Part shown: in pieces, positions 15,905-23,996 of the stretch
How positions within the stretch are numbered: the first letter of the stretch is position 1
Layout: every line of letters begins with the position of its first letter
Program-made: the position numbers and the translations under genes
Notes under the pieces: model-generated
The model's input: only the letters and a program-made list of their open reading frames with translations
What the model was told of the DNA's origin: nothing
Databases searched by the model: none
Source: Gemmatimonadaceae bacterium
Lineage (GTDB): Bacteria; Gemmatimonadota; Gemmatimonadetes; Gemmatimonadales; Gemmatimonadaceae
Assembly (NCBI GenBank): GCA_025929535.1
Contig: JAICLZ010000026.1
Location: 1-51,200 of the forward strand
Length of the DNA stretch: 51,200 nt
Direction of reading: 5' to 3'

Positions 15905-15944
15905 TTCGAGGATAGAGTACCGAGGCTGCGAAGCATTCCTCGAA
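15905..15944. promoter_or_regulatory. Inverted repeat just upstream of the OFA transporter
   Basis: TTCGAGGA (15905-15912) is perfectly complementary to TCCTCGAA (15937-15944), with 24 bases between. It ends 13 bases before the transporter ATG, in the likely leader or promoter. It could be an operator or a hairpin that affects translation. No regulator gene is next to it. Confidence 0.4.
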
Positions 15945-15957
15945 CCCGGACGACGGC

Positions 15958-17427
15958 ATGGCATTACTGTCCTTCCTCGATCGTGAACGGAGCATTGCGA
16001 AGCCCGGCTTCAACCGCTGGCTCGTGCCTCCCGCTGCATTGGCGATTCATCTGTCGATCGGACAGGCGTACGCGTTCAGCGTGTTCAACAAGCCGCTGAC
16101 GAAGCTGATGGCGGTGAGTCAGCTCGCGCCCACCGATACACTGCGCGCGCTCTCGCAATCGAAGCTCGTGGACGCGGTGGCGGCAGCGCCAACCGACTGG
16201 AGCATTCCGGAAGTGACCTGGGTGTTCAGTCTCGCGATCGTCTTTCTCGGCCTCTCGGCAGCGGTATTCGGTGCGTGGCTCGATCGCGTGGGCCCGCGCA
16301 AGGCGATGTTCGCGAGCGCGATGTGCTTCAGCTTCGGCTTCTTCATCGGAGCCGTTGGCGTGCACCTCCATCAGCTATGGCTGCTCCTGCTCGGCTACGG
16401 CGTGCTCGGGGGGATCGGACTCGGCCTGGGTTACATCTCGCCCGTGTCGACACTGATCAAGTGGTTTCCGGACAAGCCCGGAATGGCCACGGGGCTCGCG
16501 ATCATGGGATTCGGCGGAGGCGCGATGATCGCGGCGCCGCTCTCGGTGAAGCTCATGGGGTACTTCCACGCGCTGCATCATGGGGTGGGCACGACCGGAA
16601 CGTTTGCGGCGCTCGGCGTGATTTATCTGATCTACATGATGTTCGGCGTGTTCACCGTGCGCGTGCCGGCGCCGGGGTGGAATCCCATCGGGTACGTTCC
16701 ATCTGAGCATCCGTCCAAGCTCGTGTCGAGCTACAACGTATCGGTGAACGACGCATGGAAGACGCCGCAGTTCTGGCTGCTCTGGATCATGCTGCTCGTG
16801 AACGTGACCGCGGGAATCGGCATTCTGAGTCAGGCATCGCCAATGAGCCAGGACTTCTTTCCGGTTCGCATCACCGCGGTGATCGCCGGCGGCTTCGTTG
16901 GACTCCTGAGCATCGCGAACATGTCCGGACGATTCCTGTGGTCCACGTTCTCGGACTACATCGGACGCAAGGCGACGTATCTGGTCTTCTTCACGCTCGG
17001 GCCGCTCATGTACGTCCTGATTCCGCTGAGCGGGCGGATACGAAGTGTCTCGCTCTTCGTGTTCTGCTGCTTCGTGATTCTCACGATGTACGGTGGCGGA
17101 TTCGCGACGATACCCGCGTATCTGCGCGACCTGTTCGGCACGCGACAGGTGGGAGCGATTCACGGTCGCATACTCACGGCATGGTCGACCGCCGGCGTGC
17201 TTGGCCCCGCGCTCGTGAGCTACATCGGGAAGTACCAGACGGATCACGGAGTGCCCAAGGCGCATCAGTACGATCTCACCCTCTACATCATGGCCGGGCT
17301 GCTGCTCATCGGCCTGATCTGCGATCTGATGGTGCGTCCGGTAAACGAGAAGTATCACTCGCCCGAGATTCCCGACACGAGCACGATGCGCGTATTCACC
17401 CCGGCACCGGAGCGTACACGTGGCTGA
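15958..17427 (+). CDS. OFA-family MFS transporter (oxalate/formate antiporter type)
   Basis: This is a 489-residue, roughly 12-helix inner-membrane major-facilitator protein. The style is that of the OFA family: IHLSIGQAYAFSVFNKPL in helix 1, a long first periplasmic insert, GAWLDRVGPRKAMF after helix 2, GLGLGYISPVSTLIKWFPD, and RDLFGTRQVGAIHGRILTAW near the end. Family members exchange small carboxylates, but the substrate here is unknown. The stop overlaps the start of a 51-residue partner protein by eight bases. An inverted repeat lies directly upstream. Confidence 0.9.
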   Translation: MALLSFLDRERSIAKPGFNRWLVPPAALAIHLSIGQAYAFSVFNKPLTKLMAVSQLAPTDTLRALSQSKLVDAVAAAPTDWSIPEVTWVFSLAIVFLGLSAAVFGAWLDRVGPRKAMFASAMCFSFGFFIGAVGVHLHQLWLLLLGYGVLGGIGLGLGYISPVSTLIKWFPDKPGMATGLAIMGFGGGAMIAAPLSVKLMGYFHALHHGVGTTGTFAALGVIYLIYMMFGVFTVRVPAPGWNPIGYVPSEHPSKLVSSYNVSVNDAWKTPQFWLLWIMLLVNVTAGIGILSQASPMSQDFFPVRITAVIAGGFVGLLSIANMSGRFLWSTFSDYIGRKATYLVFFTLGPLMYVLIPLSGRIRSVSLFVFCCFVILTMYGGGFATIPAYLRDLFGTRQVGAIHGRILTAWSTAGVLGPALVSYIGKYQTDHGVPKAHQYDLTLYIMAGLLLIGLICDLMVRPVNEKYHSPEIPDTSTMRVFTPAPERTRG

Positions 17428-17575
17428 CGACGTGCGGTTGCAGAGTGCGAGCGCGAGCTCGCGGGCGGAGAACAGCAGCAAGCTTCTCGTGGTTTTGGCG
17501 TGGACCTTCGTGCTGGTGCCGCTGGCGTGGGGCGTGACGCAGACGCTGGTGAAATCGGTGGCGATCTTCCGCTAG
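17420..17575 (+). CDS. Single-helix small subunit of the OFA transporter
   Basis: This tiny gene encodes 51 residues from a GTG that overlaps the transporter stop by eight bases. The first ~20 residues are polar; the rest form one membrane helix (LLVVLAWTFVLVPLAWGV) followed by TLVKSVAIFR. Short proteins of this pattern are annotated as MFS transporter small subunit next to OFA genes in proteobacteria. Resemblance was judged by eye. It probably binds the transporter in the inner membrane. It ends nine bases before the next gene. Confidence 0.85.
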   Translation: MADDVRLQSASASSRAENSSKLLVVLAWTFVLVPLAWGVTQTLVKSVAIFR

Positions 17576-17583
17576 GGCGCGAC

Positions 17584-18786
17584 ATGGCGAGCATCGCGGC
17601 ACCCGTTCAGGCGGCGAGAACGGAGAGCACCGCGTCGGAGCGGAGCTCGACGCGGTCGTGGCCTCTCTCCGCGGTGCTCGTCTCGTCGACGTGCATCGTC
17701 GTCGGCTTGCTCTGGGACATCTCGTGGCACTCCACCGTGGGGCGCGACACTTTCTGGACGCTCCCGCATCTGCTCGAGCAGTTCGGCGCGATACTCGCAG
17801 GATTCAGCTGTGGGTGGCTCGTGCTCTCGACGACGTTTCGCGGCTCGTCCGAAGACCGCGCGCAGAGCGTGCGCTTCTGGGGCTTTCTGGGCCCGCTCGG
17901 CGCCTGGGTGACGATCTGGGGCACATTCGTGATGATCACGAGTGCGCCCTTCGACAACTGGTGGCACAACGCGTACGGGCTCGACGTGCAGATCGTGAGT
18001 CCGCCGCACATGGTGCTCGCACTCGGCATGGTCGCCATTCAGATCGGCGCGCTGCTGTTCGCGCTGGGTCGCCAGAATCGCGCGGTCGCGATGCGGGAGA
18101 TGCGCGTGCTCGGGTGGGCGTATACCGCGGCGGCGGGCGTGCTGATCACGATGATCGCCACGTTGATCAGCGAGTACGCCAGCCGGCCGAACGAGATGCA
18201 CAGTCCCATCTTCTACAAGGTGGCTGGCGGCGCACTCACCGTAACCCTCGTCGCCATCGCGCGTGCAGGGCGCTTCCGCTTTCCGGCGGCGAAGGCGGCA
18301 GCGGTGTACATGGCCATCGTGCTGGTCATGATGTGGGTGTTGCAGCTCGTTCCGGCGGTTCCGAAACTGGCGCCGATCTACACGGCGGTGACGCACATGG
18401 TGCCCCCGACCTTTCCCCTGCTGCTGGTGTTTCCGGCAATCGCGGTCGACTTGCTCGTCGCGCGCTATGGGGGCAGGCACGATTGGCTGGCCTCCGTGGC
18501 GCTGGGCGTCGCATTCGTGCTCGTGATGGTGGCGGTCCAGTGGTACTTCGCGGATTTTCTGCTCTCTCCCGCCGCTCGCAACTATGTGTTTGCGGGAGGC
18601 CAGTGGCCGTACATGGTGCGTCCGGGGCCCTTCCAGCATCGATTCTGGAACCTGGCCAGAGATGCGGTCGGGCATCCGAGCTTCCCGTTGTTTCTGCGTG
18701 GACTCGGCGTGGCGGCAGCATTCGCGGTCGTATCCGCGCGCATTGGGCTCTGGGTGGGTAACGGCATGACACGCGTGATGCGGTGA
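17584..18786 (+). CDS. Uncharacterised polytopic membrane protein with paired Trp-His motifs
   Basis: This protein of 400 residues has about ten hydrophobic helices and no recognised name. Striking conserved-looking motifs lie at helix ends: LLWDISWHSTVGRDTFWTLPH near residues 43-62 and FDNWWHNAYGLDVQIVSPPH around 122-141. Their repeated W, H, D and PPH residues suggest a metal, haem or quinone site facing one side of the membrane. The ATG at 17584 is chosen; the frame extends upstream into the small subunit gene without reason. The stop overlaps the next GTG, so the two membrane proteins are probably made together. Confidence 0.8.
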   Translation: MASIAAPVQAARTESTASERSSTRSWPLSAVLVSSTCIVVGLLWDISWHSTVGRDTFWTLPHLLEQFGAILAGFSCGWLVLSTTFRGSSEDRAQSVRFWGFLGPLGAWVTIWGTFVMITSAPFDNWWHNAYGLDVQIVSPPHMVLALGMVAIQIGALLFALGRQNRAVAMREMRVLGWAYTAAAGVLITMIATLISEYASRPNEMHSPIFYKVAGGALTVTLVAIARAGRFRFPAAKAAAVYMAIVLVMMWVLQLVPAVPKLAPIYTAVTHMVPPTFPLLLVFPAIAVDLLVARYGGRHDWLASVALGVAFVLVMVAVQWYFADFLLSPAARNYVFAGGQWPYMVRPGPFQHRFWNLARDAVGHPSFPLFLRGLGVAAAFAVVSARIGLWVGNGMTRVMR

Positions 18787-20321
18787 GCCGAGTTCCGCTG
18801 AAGGCGTTCGGCATCGCGCTCGTCGTGCTGGTGTGCTCGGCGCACATCGGCAGCCCGGACAGCTGGTTCGAGGGCAGTGCGGGGCCATATCATGTCGTCG
18901 TCAATGTGCGAATGCCGTCGGTGATTCCCGGGGTTGCCGACATCTACACGCGGGTGATGAGCGACAGCGTGTCTCAGGTCACATCGATGATCAACGTGTT
19001 CGATGCCAGTGCGGGCGCGCCGCCGCCGGATGTCGGCACGCTGGTACCCGGAGTGCCCGGCGAATATCAGACGCGGCTCTGGATCATGGCGCCCGGATCG
19101 AACAGCGTGACGGTGCGTGTGCGCGGAGCGCACGGCGACGGGTCCGTGATCGTTCCGGTAACCGCAGTTGCGAGCGGCCGCCTCCCCATGCAGAAGCCGC
19201 TCGGAATCCTGTTGGCGGCGCTCGGGCTTTTTCTCCTCTTCGGCATCGTCTCGATCGCGGGAGCGGCTGTGCGCGAGAGCGTCCTTCCTCCCGGTGCAGC
19301 GCCGGACAGGCGCCGGCTGTGGCGCGCCCGCGCGACGATGGTGGCGAGCCTCGTGTTCTTCACGGTGGTGATCGGCGGCGGGAAGCTCTGGTGGGATGGC
19401 GTCGATGCCGACTTTCGAGCGAACCTCTATCGCCCGTTCGCAATCGCACTTTCCGAACGGATCGCCGAAGGGCAACCGCAGCTTCAGTTGAAGATCGTCG
19501 ATTCCGTGTGGATCATGCGGAACGACTCGGCGTGGCTGAGGCGCACTCGCAGCTCGGCGTGGTCGCCGCTGATCACTGACCACGGCCGAATGATGCATCT
19601 CTTTCTGGTGCGAATGCCCGGAATGGGCGCGTTCGCGCATCTCCATCCCGCGACGGCCGACACGATCGATTTCACTTCGACGCTGCCGCCGCTTCCCGCG
19701 GGGCATTATCAGCTGTTCGGCGACATCGTCCACGAGAGTGGTTTTGCAAAGACGCTCGTGGGCTCGATCGACCTGCCGCCGATCGCGACGCGCTCGACGG
19801 CCCGTGATTCGGATGACGCTACCTTCACCGGCGCGGTCGCGGATGCATCGAACACTGCGCATCTCGACGACGGATCGACGATGAAGTGGCAGCGAGATTC
19901 CACGCCGCTCATTGCCGGAACGCCGGCCTCGCTTCACTTCGTGGTTCGCGATCCCAATGGTGCGTCGGCGTCGCTTGAGCCGTATCTCGGCATGGCCGCG
20001 CACGCGGTCGTGATGCGCGAGGATGGGTCGGTGTTCATCCACCTGCATCCGTCGGGAACCGCGTCGATGGGTGCGCAGCAGGCGTTCGCGCGGCGAACAC
20101 GCGGCGATACGAGTGCGGTATCGATCGGGAAAAGCATCGCGCGCGAGGACTCCGCGATGGCGCGTATGTCCGTCGCCAGCATTCCGGGCGACGTGAGCTT
20201 CCCCTACGCGTTCCCGCGCGCGGGAAAGTACCGCGTGTGGGTGCAGGTCAGGCGCGGAGGAGCGGTGAGAACCGCGGCGTTCGATGCGGTGGTGAAGCCG
20301 CTGGTGGGCGCAGCTCGCTGA
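18783..20321 (+). CDS. Membrane-anchored protein with duplicated HLHP (probable metal-binding) domains
   Basis: This 512-residue protein is not assigned to a named family. It has an N-terminal hydrophobic segment (about 8-20), a beta-rich region to about 135, two membrane helices (about 138-163 and 184-203), and a C-terminal region with two similar modules: DHGRMMHLFLVRMPGM then HLHP (286-289), and GMAAHAVVMREDGSVF then HLHP (420-423). His- and Met-rich modules of this kind suggest copper or another soft metal in the periplasm. This is inference. The GTG overlaps the preceding TGA, placing it in the OFA operon. Confidence 0.8.
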   Translation: MSRVPLKAFGIALVVLVCSAHIGSPDSWFEGSAGPYHVVVNVRMPSVIPGVADIYTRVMSDSVSQVTSMINVFDASAGAPPPDVGTLVPGVPGEYQTRLWIMAPGSNSVTVRVRGAHGDGSVIVPVTAVASGRLPMQKPLGILLAALGLFLLFGIVSIAGAAVRESVLPPGAAPDRRRLWRARATMVASLVFFTVVIGGGKLWWDGVDADFRANLYRPFAIALSERIAEGQPQLQLKIVDSVWIMRNDSAWLRRTRSSAWSPLITDHGRMMHLFLVRMPGMGAFAHLHPATADTIDFTSTLPPLPAGHYQLFGDIVHESGFAKTLVGSIDLPPIATRSTARDSDDATFTGAVADASNTAHLDDGSTMKWQRDSTPLIAGTPASLHFVVRDPNGASASLEPYLGMAAHAVVMREDGSVFIHLHPSGTASMGAQQAFARRTRGDTSAVSIGKSIAREDSAMARMSVASIPGDVSFPYAFPRAGKYRVWVQVRRGGAVRTAAFDAVVKPLVGAAR

Positions 20322-20334
20322 ACGAAATCCAGGA

Positions 20335-20365
20335 GCGGAGGAAGGCTTCTACTTGACTCCTCCGC
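20335..20365. terminator. Hairpin after the OFA operon
   Basis: A perfect 8-bp stem, GCGGAGGA (20335-20342) with TCCTCCGC (20358-20365), encloses a 15-base loop and lies 13 bases after the HLHP gene. No T tract follows, so it may be a 3'-end stabiliser or an attenuator and not a strong terminator. Confidence 0.45.
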
Positions 20366-20432
20366 AGCGCCGCGTATCCTCTCCAGGGCTGCATCCCCGC
20401 AGGCACACGTCTCGAACATGACCGAGGTTCGT

Positions 20433-20942
20433 ATGCATTACATGCCGCGTGTGGCGATCGCTTGCTCCGCCATTGTGTTTTTCGCCGGATGTGCGAAGAG
20501 CGATCAAGCCGCCAAAGACAGCGCCTCCGCCGCAGCAGCGATGGCTGCGTCGGCACCGGCACCCGCACCTGCGCCCGCTCCGGCTGCTCCGTCGCTTTCG
20601 CCGAGCGATCTCGCGGGTAAATGGCAGATGCAGTCGGTGCCCGAATCGGGAAAAGACACCACGCCTACCAAGTTCGTGCTCACATCAACCTCGGATTCCA
20701 CCGCAGTCGTTGCATTTCCAAGCGGTGTGAAGGTGAAACAGCACGTCAGCTTTTCGGGAGACAGTGTGATGATGAAATCGGATGTGTTTCCCAGCCAGCG
20801 CCGCAAGGGCGTGAAGGTGCAGACTGATGTGGTCTCGAGACTGCAGGGCGGTAAGCTCACGGGCATGACGACTGCGCACTACTCGCACGCCGGCCCCGAC
20901 TCCGTTATGCGGCTGCGCACCGAAGGAACGAAGATGCCATAG
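20433..20942 (+). CDS. Unknown lipoprotein with Ala-Pro linker
   Basis: This is a 169-residue secreted lipoprotein. The signal ends in lipobox FFAGC, after which comes an Ala-rich helix and a repetitive Ala-Pro linker (about 47-58). The mature domain begins SPSDLAGKWQMQSVP and looks like a small beta-barrel of the lipocalin/DUF kind, with alternating strands (TAVVAFPSGVKVKQHVSFSG). The ATG at 20433 has GAGG five bases upstream (20424-20427), favouring it over the ATG at 20418. A strong terminator follows. No function is proposed. Confidence 0.8.
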   Translation: MHYMPRVAIACSAIVFFAGCAKSDQAAKDSASAAAAMAASAPAPAPAPAPAAPSLSPSDLAGKWQMQSVPESGKDTTPTKFVLTSTSDSTAVVAFPSGVKVKQHVSFSGDSVMMKSDVFPSQRRKGVKVQTDVVSRLQGGKLTGMTTAHYSHAGPDSVMRLRTEGTKMP

Positions 20943-20971
20943 GCTGGCTTCATCATCGGTAACAACGAAAA

Positions 20972-21000
20972 AAAATGGGCTACCTCGAATAGCCCATTTT
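20972..21000. terminator. Bidirectional intrinsic terminator
   Basis: AAAATGGGCTA (20972-20982) pairs perfectly with TAGCCCATTTT (20990-21000) around a 7-base loop. A-rich sequence before the stem and T-rich after it give U tracts on both strands, so it can end the lipoprotein transcript and the minus-strand tRNA transcript. Confidence 0.85.
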
Positions 21001-21021
21001 GCTGCTCCGGATTCTTTTTCA

Positions 21022-21095
21022 TGGGCCCTGCAGGGATCGAACCTGCGACCGTCGGATTATGAGTCCGCTGCTCTAACCATCTGAGCTAAGGGCCC
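21022..21095 (-). tRNA. tRNA with CAU anticodon, probably tRNA-Ile2 (lysidine)
   Basis: This is a 74-base cloverleaf on the minus strand. The acceptor stem GGGCCCT pairs with AGGGCCC; the D-arm is AGCTCAGATGGTTAGAGC; the anticodon loop is CTCATAA; the T-arm contains GGTTCGATCCC. The anticodon is CAU. The acceptor and D-arm resemble E. coli ileX-type tRNA-Ile2 (GGCCCCTTAGCTCAGTGG), where C34 is changed to lysidine by TilS. It lacks the initiator features. Elongator tRNA-Met is the alternative. CCA is not encoded. Confidence 0.93.
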
Positions 21096-21142
21096 GTCGT
21101 TCGTTCAGGAAACTACTCGCTTCCGCCGCCGCTCACAAAGCA

Positions 21143-22138
21143 TCATCGCCGCGCAGCCACGTCGTCGTACGCGCTCAGCACCTCGGCGCCACTCACCGTC
21201 GCGGCGCCCAGCTTCCCCACCTCCACCCCGGCCGCGAAGTTCGCGATCATCGCCGCCTCGGCCACCGTGGCACCGGCGGCGAGCATCACCGCGAGATACG
21301 CAGTCACCGTGTCTCCCGCACCAACCACATCGTACACCTCGCGCGCGGTCGTGGGCACGCGCACGGTCTCGCCCTTCGCGCCCACGAGCACCATGCCGCG
21401 CTCGCCGAGCGTGAGCAACAGATTCGCGACGCCGAGGCGCTGCACGAGCGCGGGGAGCGTCTCCGGATGCTCGACATCCATCGTGGCGCCGAGTGCGGAC
21501 TCGAGCTCGCGGCGATTCGGCTTGAAGATCGTTGCACCACGATACGCGAAGAAATTCCGGTACTTGGGATCGACGACCACCGGGATGCCGCGCCTCGCTG
21601 CGATGGCGAGCGCCTCCTCGATCACCGCGGCGACGAGCACGCCCTTGTTGTAGTCCTCGAGGATCACGGCGTCCGCGCGCGCGACCGCCGTGCGCACCAC
21701 CGCGAGCACGCGCGCGACGTCCGCTGCCCCGAGCTCGCCGTCCTCCTCCTCGTCCACGCGCACCACCTGCTGCGCGCGGGCGAGCACCCGCGTCTTCGTG
21801 GTCGTGGGGCGCGCGGACTCGACGATCGCGGAGTCCGGAGCGCCGATCGCGACCAGCATGTCGCGCAGCGACCGCGCGCTCGCGTCTGCCCCGACCACGC
21901 ACGCCAGCTCGCAGTGCGCTCCCAGCGCGACGACGTTTTGCGCCACGTTGGCAGCGCCGCCGAGCGCGTTCTGCCGGTGGCGCACTCGCACCACGGGAAC
22001 TGGCGCTTCGGGGGAGATCCGGTCGACGTCGCCGCGAAGATAGACGTCGAGCATCGCGTCGCCGATCACGGCAATCCGTCGCCCGCCGGCCGCGTCGAGC
22101 AGGGCCGACAGCCGATCGCGCGCGAGAAGGGATGCCAT
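21143..22138 (-). CDS. hldA: D-glycero-beta-D-manno-heptose-7-phosphate kinase (HldA / RfaE domain I)
   Basis: This PfkB-family sugar kinase of 331 residues phosphorylates heptose-7-phosphate at O1 in ADP-heptose synthesis. Family signs are VIGDAMLDVYLRGDVDRI, the substrate stretch SPEAPVPV with GGAANVAQNV, DPKYRNFFAYRGATIFKPN, and the anion-hole/base motif DVVGAGDTVTAYL. It is a stand-alone kinase without the adenylyltransferase (HldE C-terminal) domain, so a separate hldC/rfaE2 gene should exist. It pairs functionally with gmhA at 3011-3574. It is downstream, on the same strand, of nothing in the window and divergent from mlaE. Confidence 0.92.
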   Translation of the reverse strand: MASLLARDRLSALLDAAGGRRIAVIGDAMLDVYLRGDVDRISPEAPVPVVRVRHRQNALGGAANVAQNVVALGAHCELACVVGADASARSLRDMLVAIGAPDSAIVESARPTTTKTRVLARAQQVVRVDEEEDGELGAADVARVLAVVRTAVARADAVILEDYNKGVLVAAVIEEALAIAARRGIPVVVDPKYRNFFAYRGATIFKPNRRELESALGATMDVEHPETLPALVQRLGVANLLLTLGERGMVLVGAKGETVRVPTTAREVYDVVGAGDTVTAYLAVMLAAGATVAEAAMIANFAAGVEVGKLGAATVSGAEVLSAYDDVAARR

Positions 22139-22265
22139 GGGCGGGTAAGCTAGGGCACGCAGGGCAGCATCACTAGATTGAAGCGACCTCGGGCACGTCC
22201 TTTGCCCTTACACCGTCCAGTGCACTCCTTTCCCGGCATCGGGATCACTCTCGCGCGGGCTGCGA

Positions 22266-23075
22266 TTGGCAGGCTTTCTCGCAAGCATCAACGAAGGGGC
22301 AAAGCGGCGGGTGCTGGCAGTCCAGGAGTACTTTGGACTCGCCGCGAAGGCCATTCGCTTCATCGTGGCCCGGCCGTTCTACATCGGCGATGTGGTTCAG
22401 CAGATGGATGCGATCGGCGTGGAGTCGCTCGGTATCGTGCTGCTGACGGGATTCTTCACCGGCATGGTGCTCGCGCTGCAGACGTCCGTGCAGATGGCGC
22501 AATTCGGCGCAACGATGTACATCGGCCGCCTGGTCACCGCGTCGATGGTACGCGAGCTCGGTCCCGTGCTCGCGGCGATTCTCGTTGCCGGTCGCGTCGG
22601 GTCGGGGATCGCCGCGCAGATCGGATCGATGCGGGTCACCGAGCAGATCGATGCGTTGAACACGCTGGGCGTCGATCCCATCAAGAAGCTCGTCACCCCG
22701 CGCCTGATAGCGGCGCTCGTGATGATGCCCGTGCTCACGATCCTCAGCGACACGGTGGGCATCGGCGGCGGCAACGTGATCGCCACGGCGTACGTCGGCA
22801 TTCCGGTCGGGCTCTACTGGCGCACGGTGTGGGAGCAGATCGCGTCGGGCGGATTCATACTGCACTACATCCCGAGCGATTTCGTGCAGGGGCTCGTCAA
22901 GCCGTTCGTATTCGGCGGGATCATCGCGATCACGGGCTGCTTTTTCGGGATCAACACGAAAGGCGGTACCGAAGGGGTGGGCAATGCGACCACGCGGACG
23001 GTCGTGGTCGCGAGCGTGCTGATTCTCGTGGTCGATTACTTCCTCACGCAAGTCCTGCTCTTCCTCTTCGGATGA
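22266..23075 (+). CDS. mlaE: Phospholipid ABC transporter permease MlaE
   Basis: This inner-membrane permease of 269 residues in the MlaE/YrbE family forms the transmembrane core of the MCE lipid transporter between inner and outer membranes. About five to six helices are present. Family sequence includes QMDAIGVESLGIVLLTGFFT, ELGPVLAAILVAGRVGSGIA and QIDALNTLGVDPIKKLVTPR. The TTG start is the first in frame and no strong ribosome-binding site is visible. Its stop overlaps the mlaF start (ATGA), giving an mlaE-mlaF-mlaD operon. Confidence 0.93.
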   Translation: MAGFLASINEGAKRRVLAVQEYFGLAAKAIRFIVARPFYIGDVVQQMDAIGVESLGIVLLTGFFTGMVLALQTSVQMAQFGATMYIGRLVTASMVRELGPVLAAILVAGRVGSGIAAQIGSMRVTEQIDALNTLGVDPIKKLVTPRLIAALVMMPVLTILSDTVGIGGGNVIATAYVGIPVGLYWRTVWEQIASGGFILHYIPSDFVQGLVKPFVFGGIIAITGCFFGINTKGGTEGVGNATTRTVVVASVLILVVDYFLTQVLLFLFG

Positions 23076-23989
23076 TGGACACACCCGCGGACGACGAGGG
23101 CGCTCCGGCGCCGGCCGCGCACGGGGAGGAGCGACGCCGCGGTCCCGAGCTCGAGGGAGAGCCGCGACTGCGCCGCGCCGAGGATGAGCTGCGCGCGCGG
23201 TTTGCGGAGGAGCTGCAGGAAGGCGAGGAAACGCAGGACCGCGTCGCCATCTCGCGGGAGGCGATCGTCGAGCTCGATCGTGTCTCGCTCGCCTTCGACC
23301 GGCCGATCCTCGAGAACGTCTCCCTCATCGCGCGCCGCGGCGAGACGATCGTGATTGCCGGCGAGTCGGGCACCGGAAAGTCGACCATTCTGAAGCTCAT
23401 CCTGCGGCTGCTTCGCCCCGACTCGGGGCGGGTCATCGTCGACGGCGAGGTGCTCAACGATGTCACCTACGAAGAGGCGCTGGTGATCCGCCAGAAGATG
23501 GGAATGGTGTTCCAGGGCGCCGCGCTGTTCGATTCGATGTCGGTGTTCGAGAACGTCGCGTTCCCGCTGCGCGAGCACACGGAGCTCACGGACGATGAGA
23601 TCGAAACGCGCGTGCGGGAGAAGCTCGAGTTCGTGGATCTCGATCCCGACCGGGTGATGGAGCAGTTGCCGGCGGAGCTCTCCGGCGGAATGAAGAAGCG
23701 CGTGGGAATCGCGCGCGGGATGGCGGTGAATCCCGCGATCATGCTCTATGACGAGCCGACATCGGGCCTCGACCCGCTCACGACCGGAACGATCACGCGC
23801 CTGATCATGAAGCTCCAGCGCGAGCTCAAGGTCACGAGCGTCGTCGTGTCGCACGACATTCGCTCGGCGTTTCGCATGGCGACGAAGATCGCGCTGCTCG
23901 CGGATCGACACATTGTGTTTTTTGGCTCGCCGGAGGACATGACGGCGAGCCAGGACCGGTACGTGCAAGACTTCCTCGGAGGAGTTTGA
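23072..23989 (+). CDS. mlaF: Phospholipid ABC transporter ATP-binding protein MlaF
   Basis: This cytoplasmic ATPase of 305 residues drives the MCE lipid transporter. The ABC domain has Walker A GESGTGKST, Q-loop GMVFQGAALFDSMSV, signature LSGGMKKRVGIARGMA, Walker B IMLYDEPTSGLDP and switch His in VVVSHD. An extra N-terminal stretch of about 55 charged residues, rich in Glu and Arg, precedes the ABC domain and is not usual for MlaF. The ATG at 23072 overlaps the mlaE stop. mlaD begins seven bases after its stop. Confidence 0.94.
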   Translation: MMDTPADDEGAPAPAAHGEERRRGPELEGEPRLRRAEDELRARFAEELQEGEETQDRVAISREAIVELDRVSLAFDRPILENVSLIARRGETIVIAGESGTGKSTILKLILRLLRPDSGRVIVDGEVLNDVTYEEALVIRQKMGMVFQGAALFDSMSVFENVAFPLREHTELTDDEIETRVREKLEFVDLDPDRVMEQLPAELSGGMKKRVGIARGMAVNPAIMLYDEPTSGLDPLTTGTITRLIMKLQRELKVTSVVVSHDIRSAFRMATKIALLADRHIVFFGSPEDMTASQDRYVQDFLGGV

Positions 23990-23996
23990 GGTCGCC

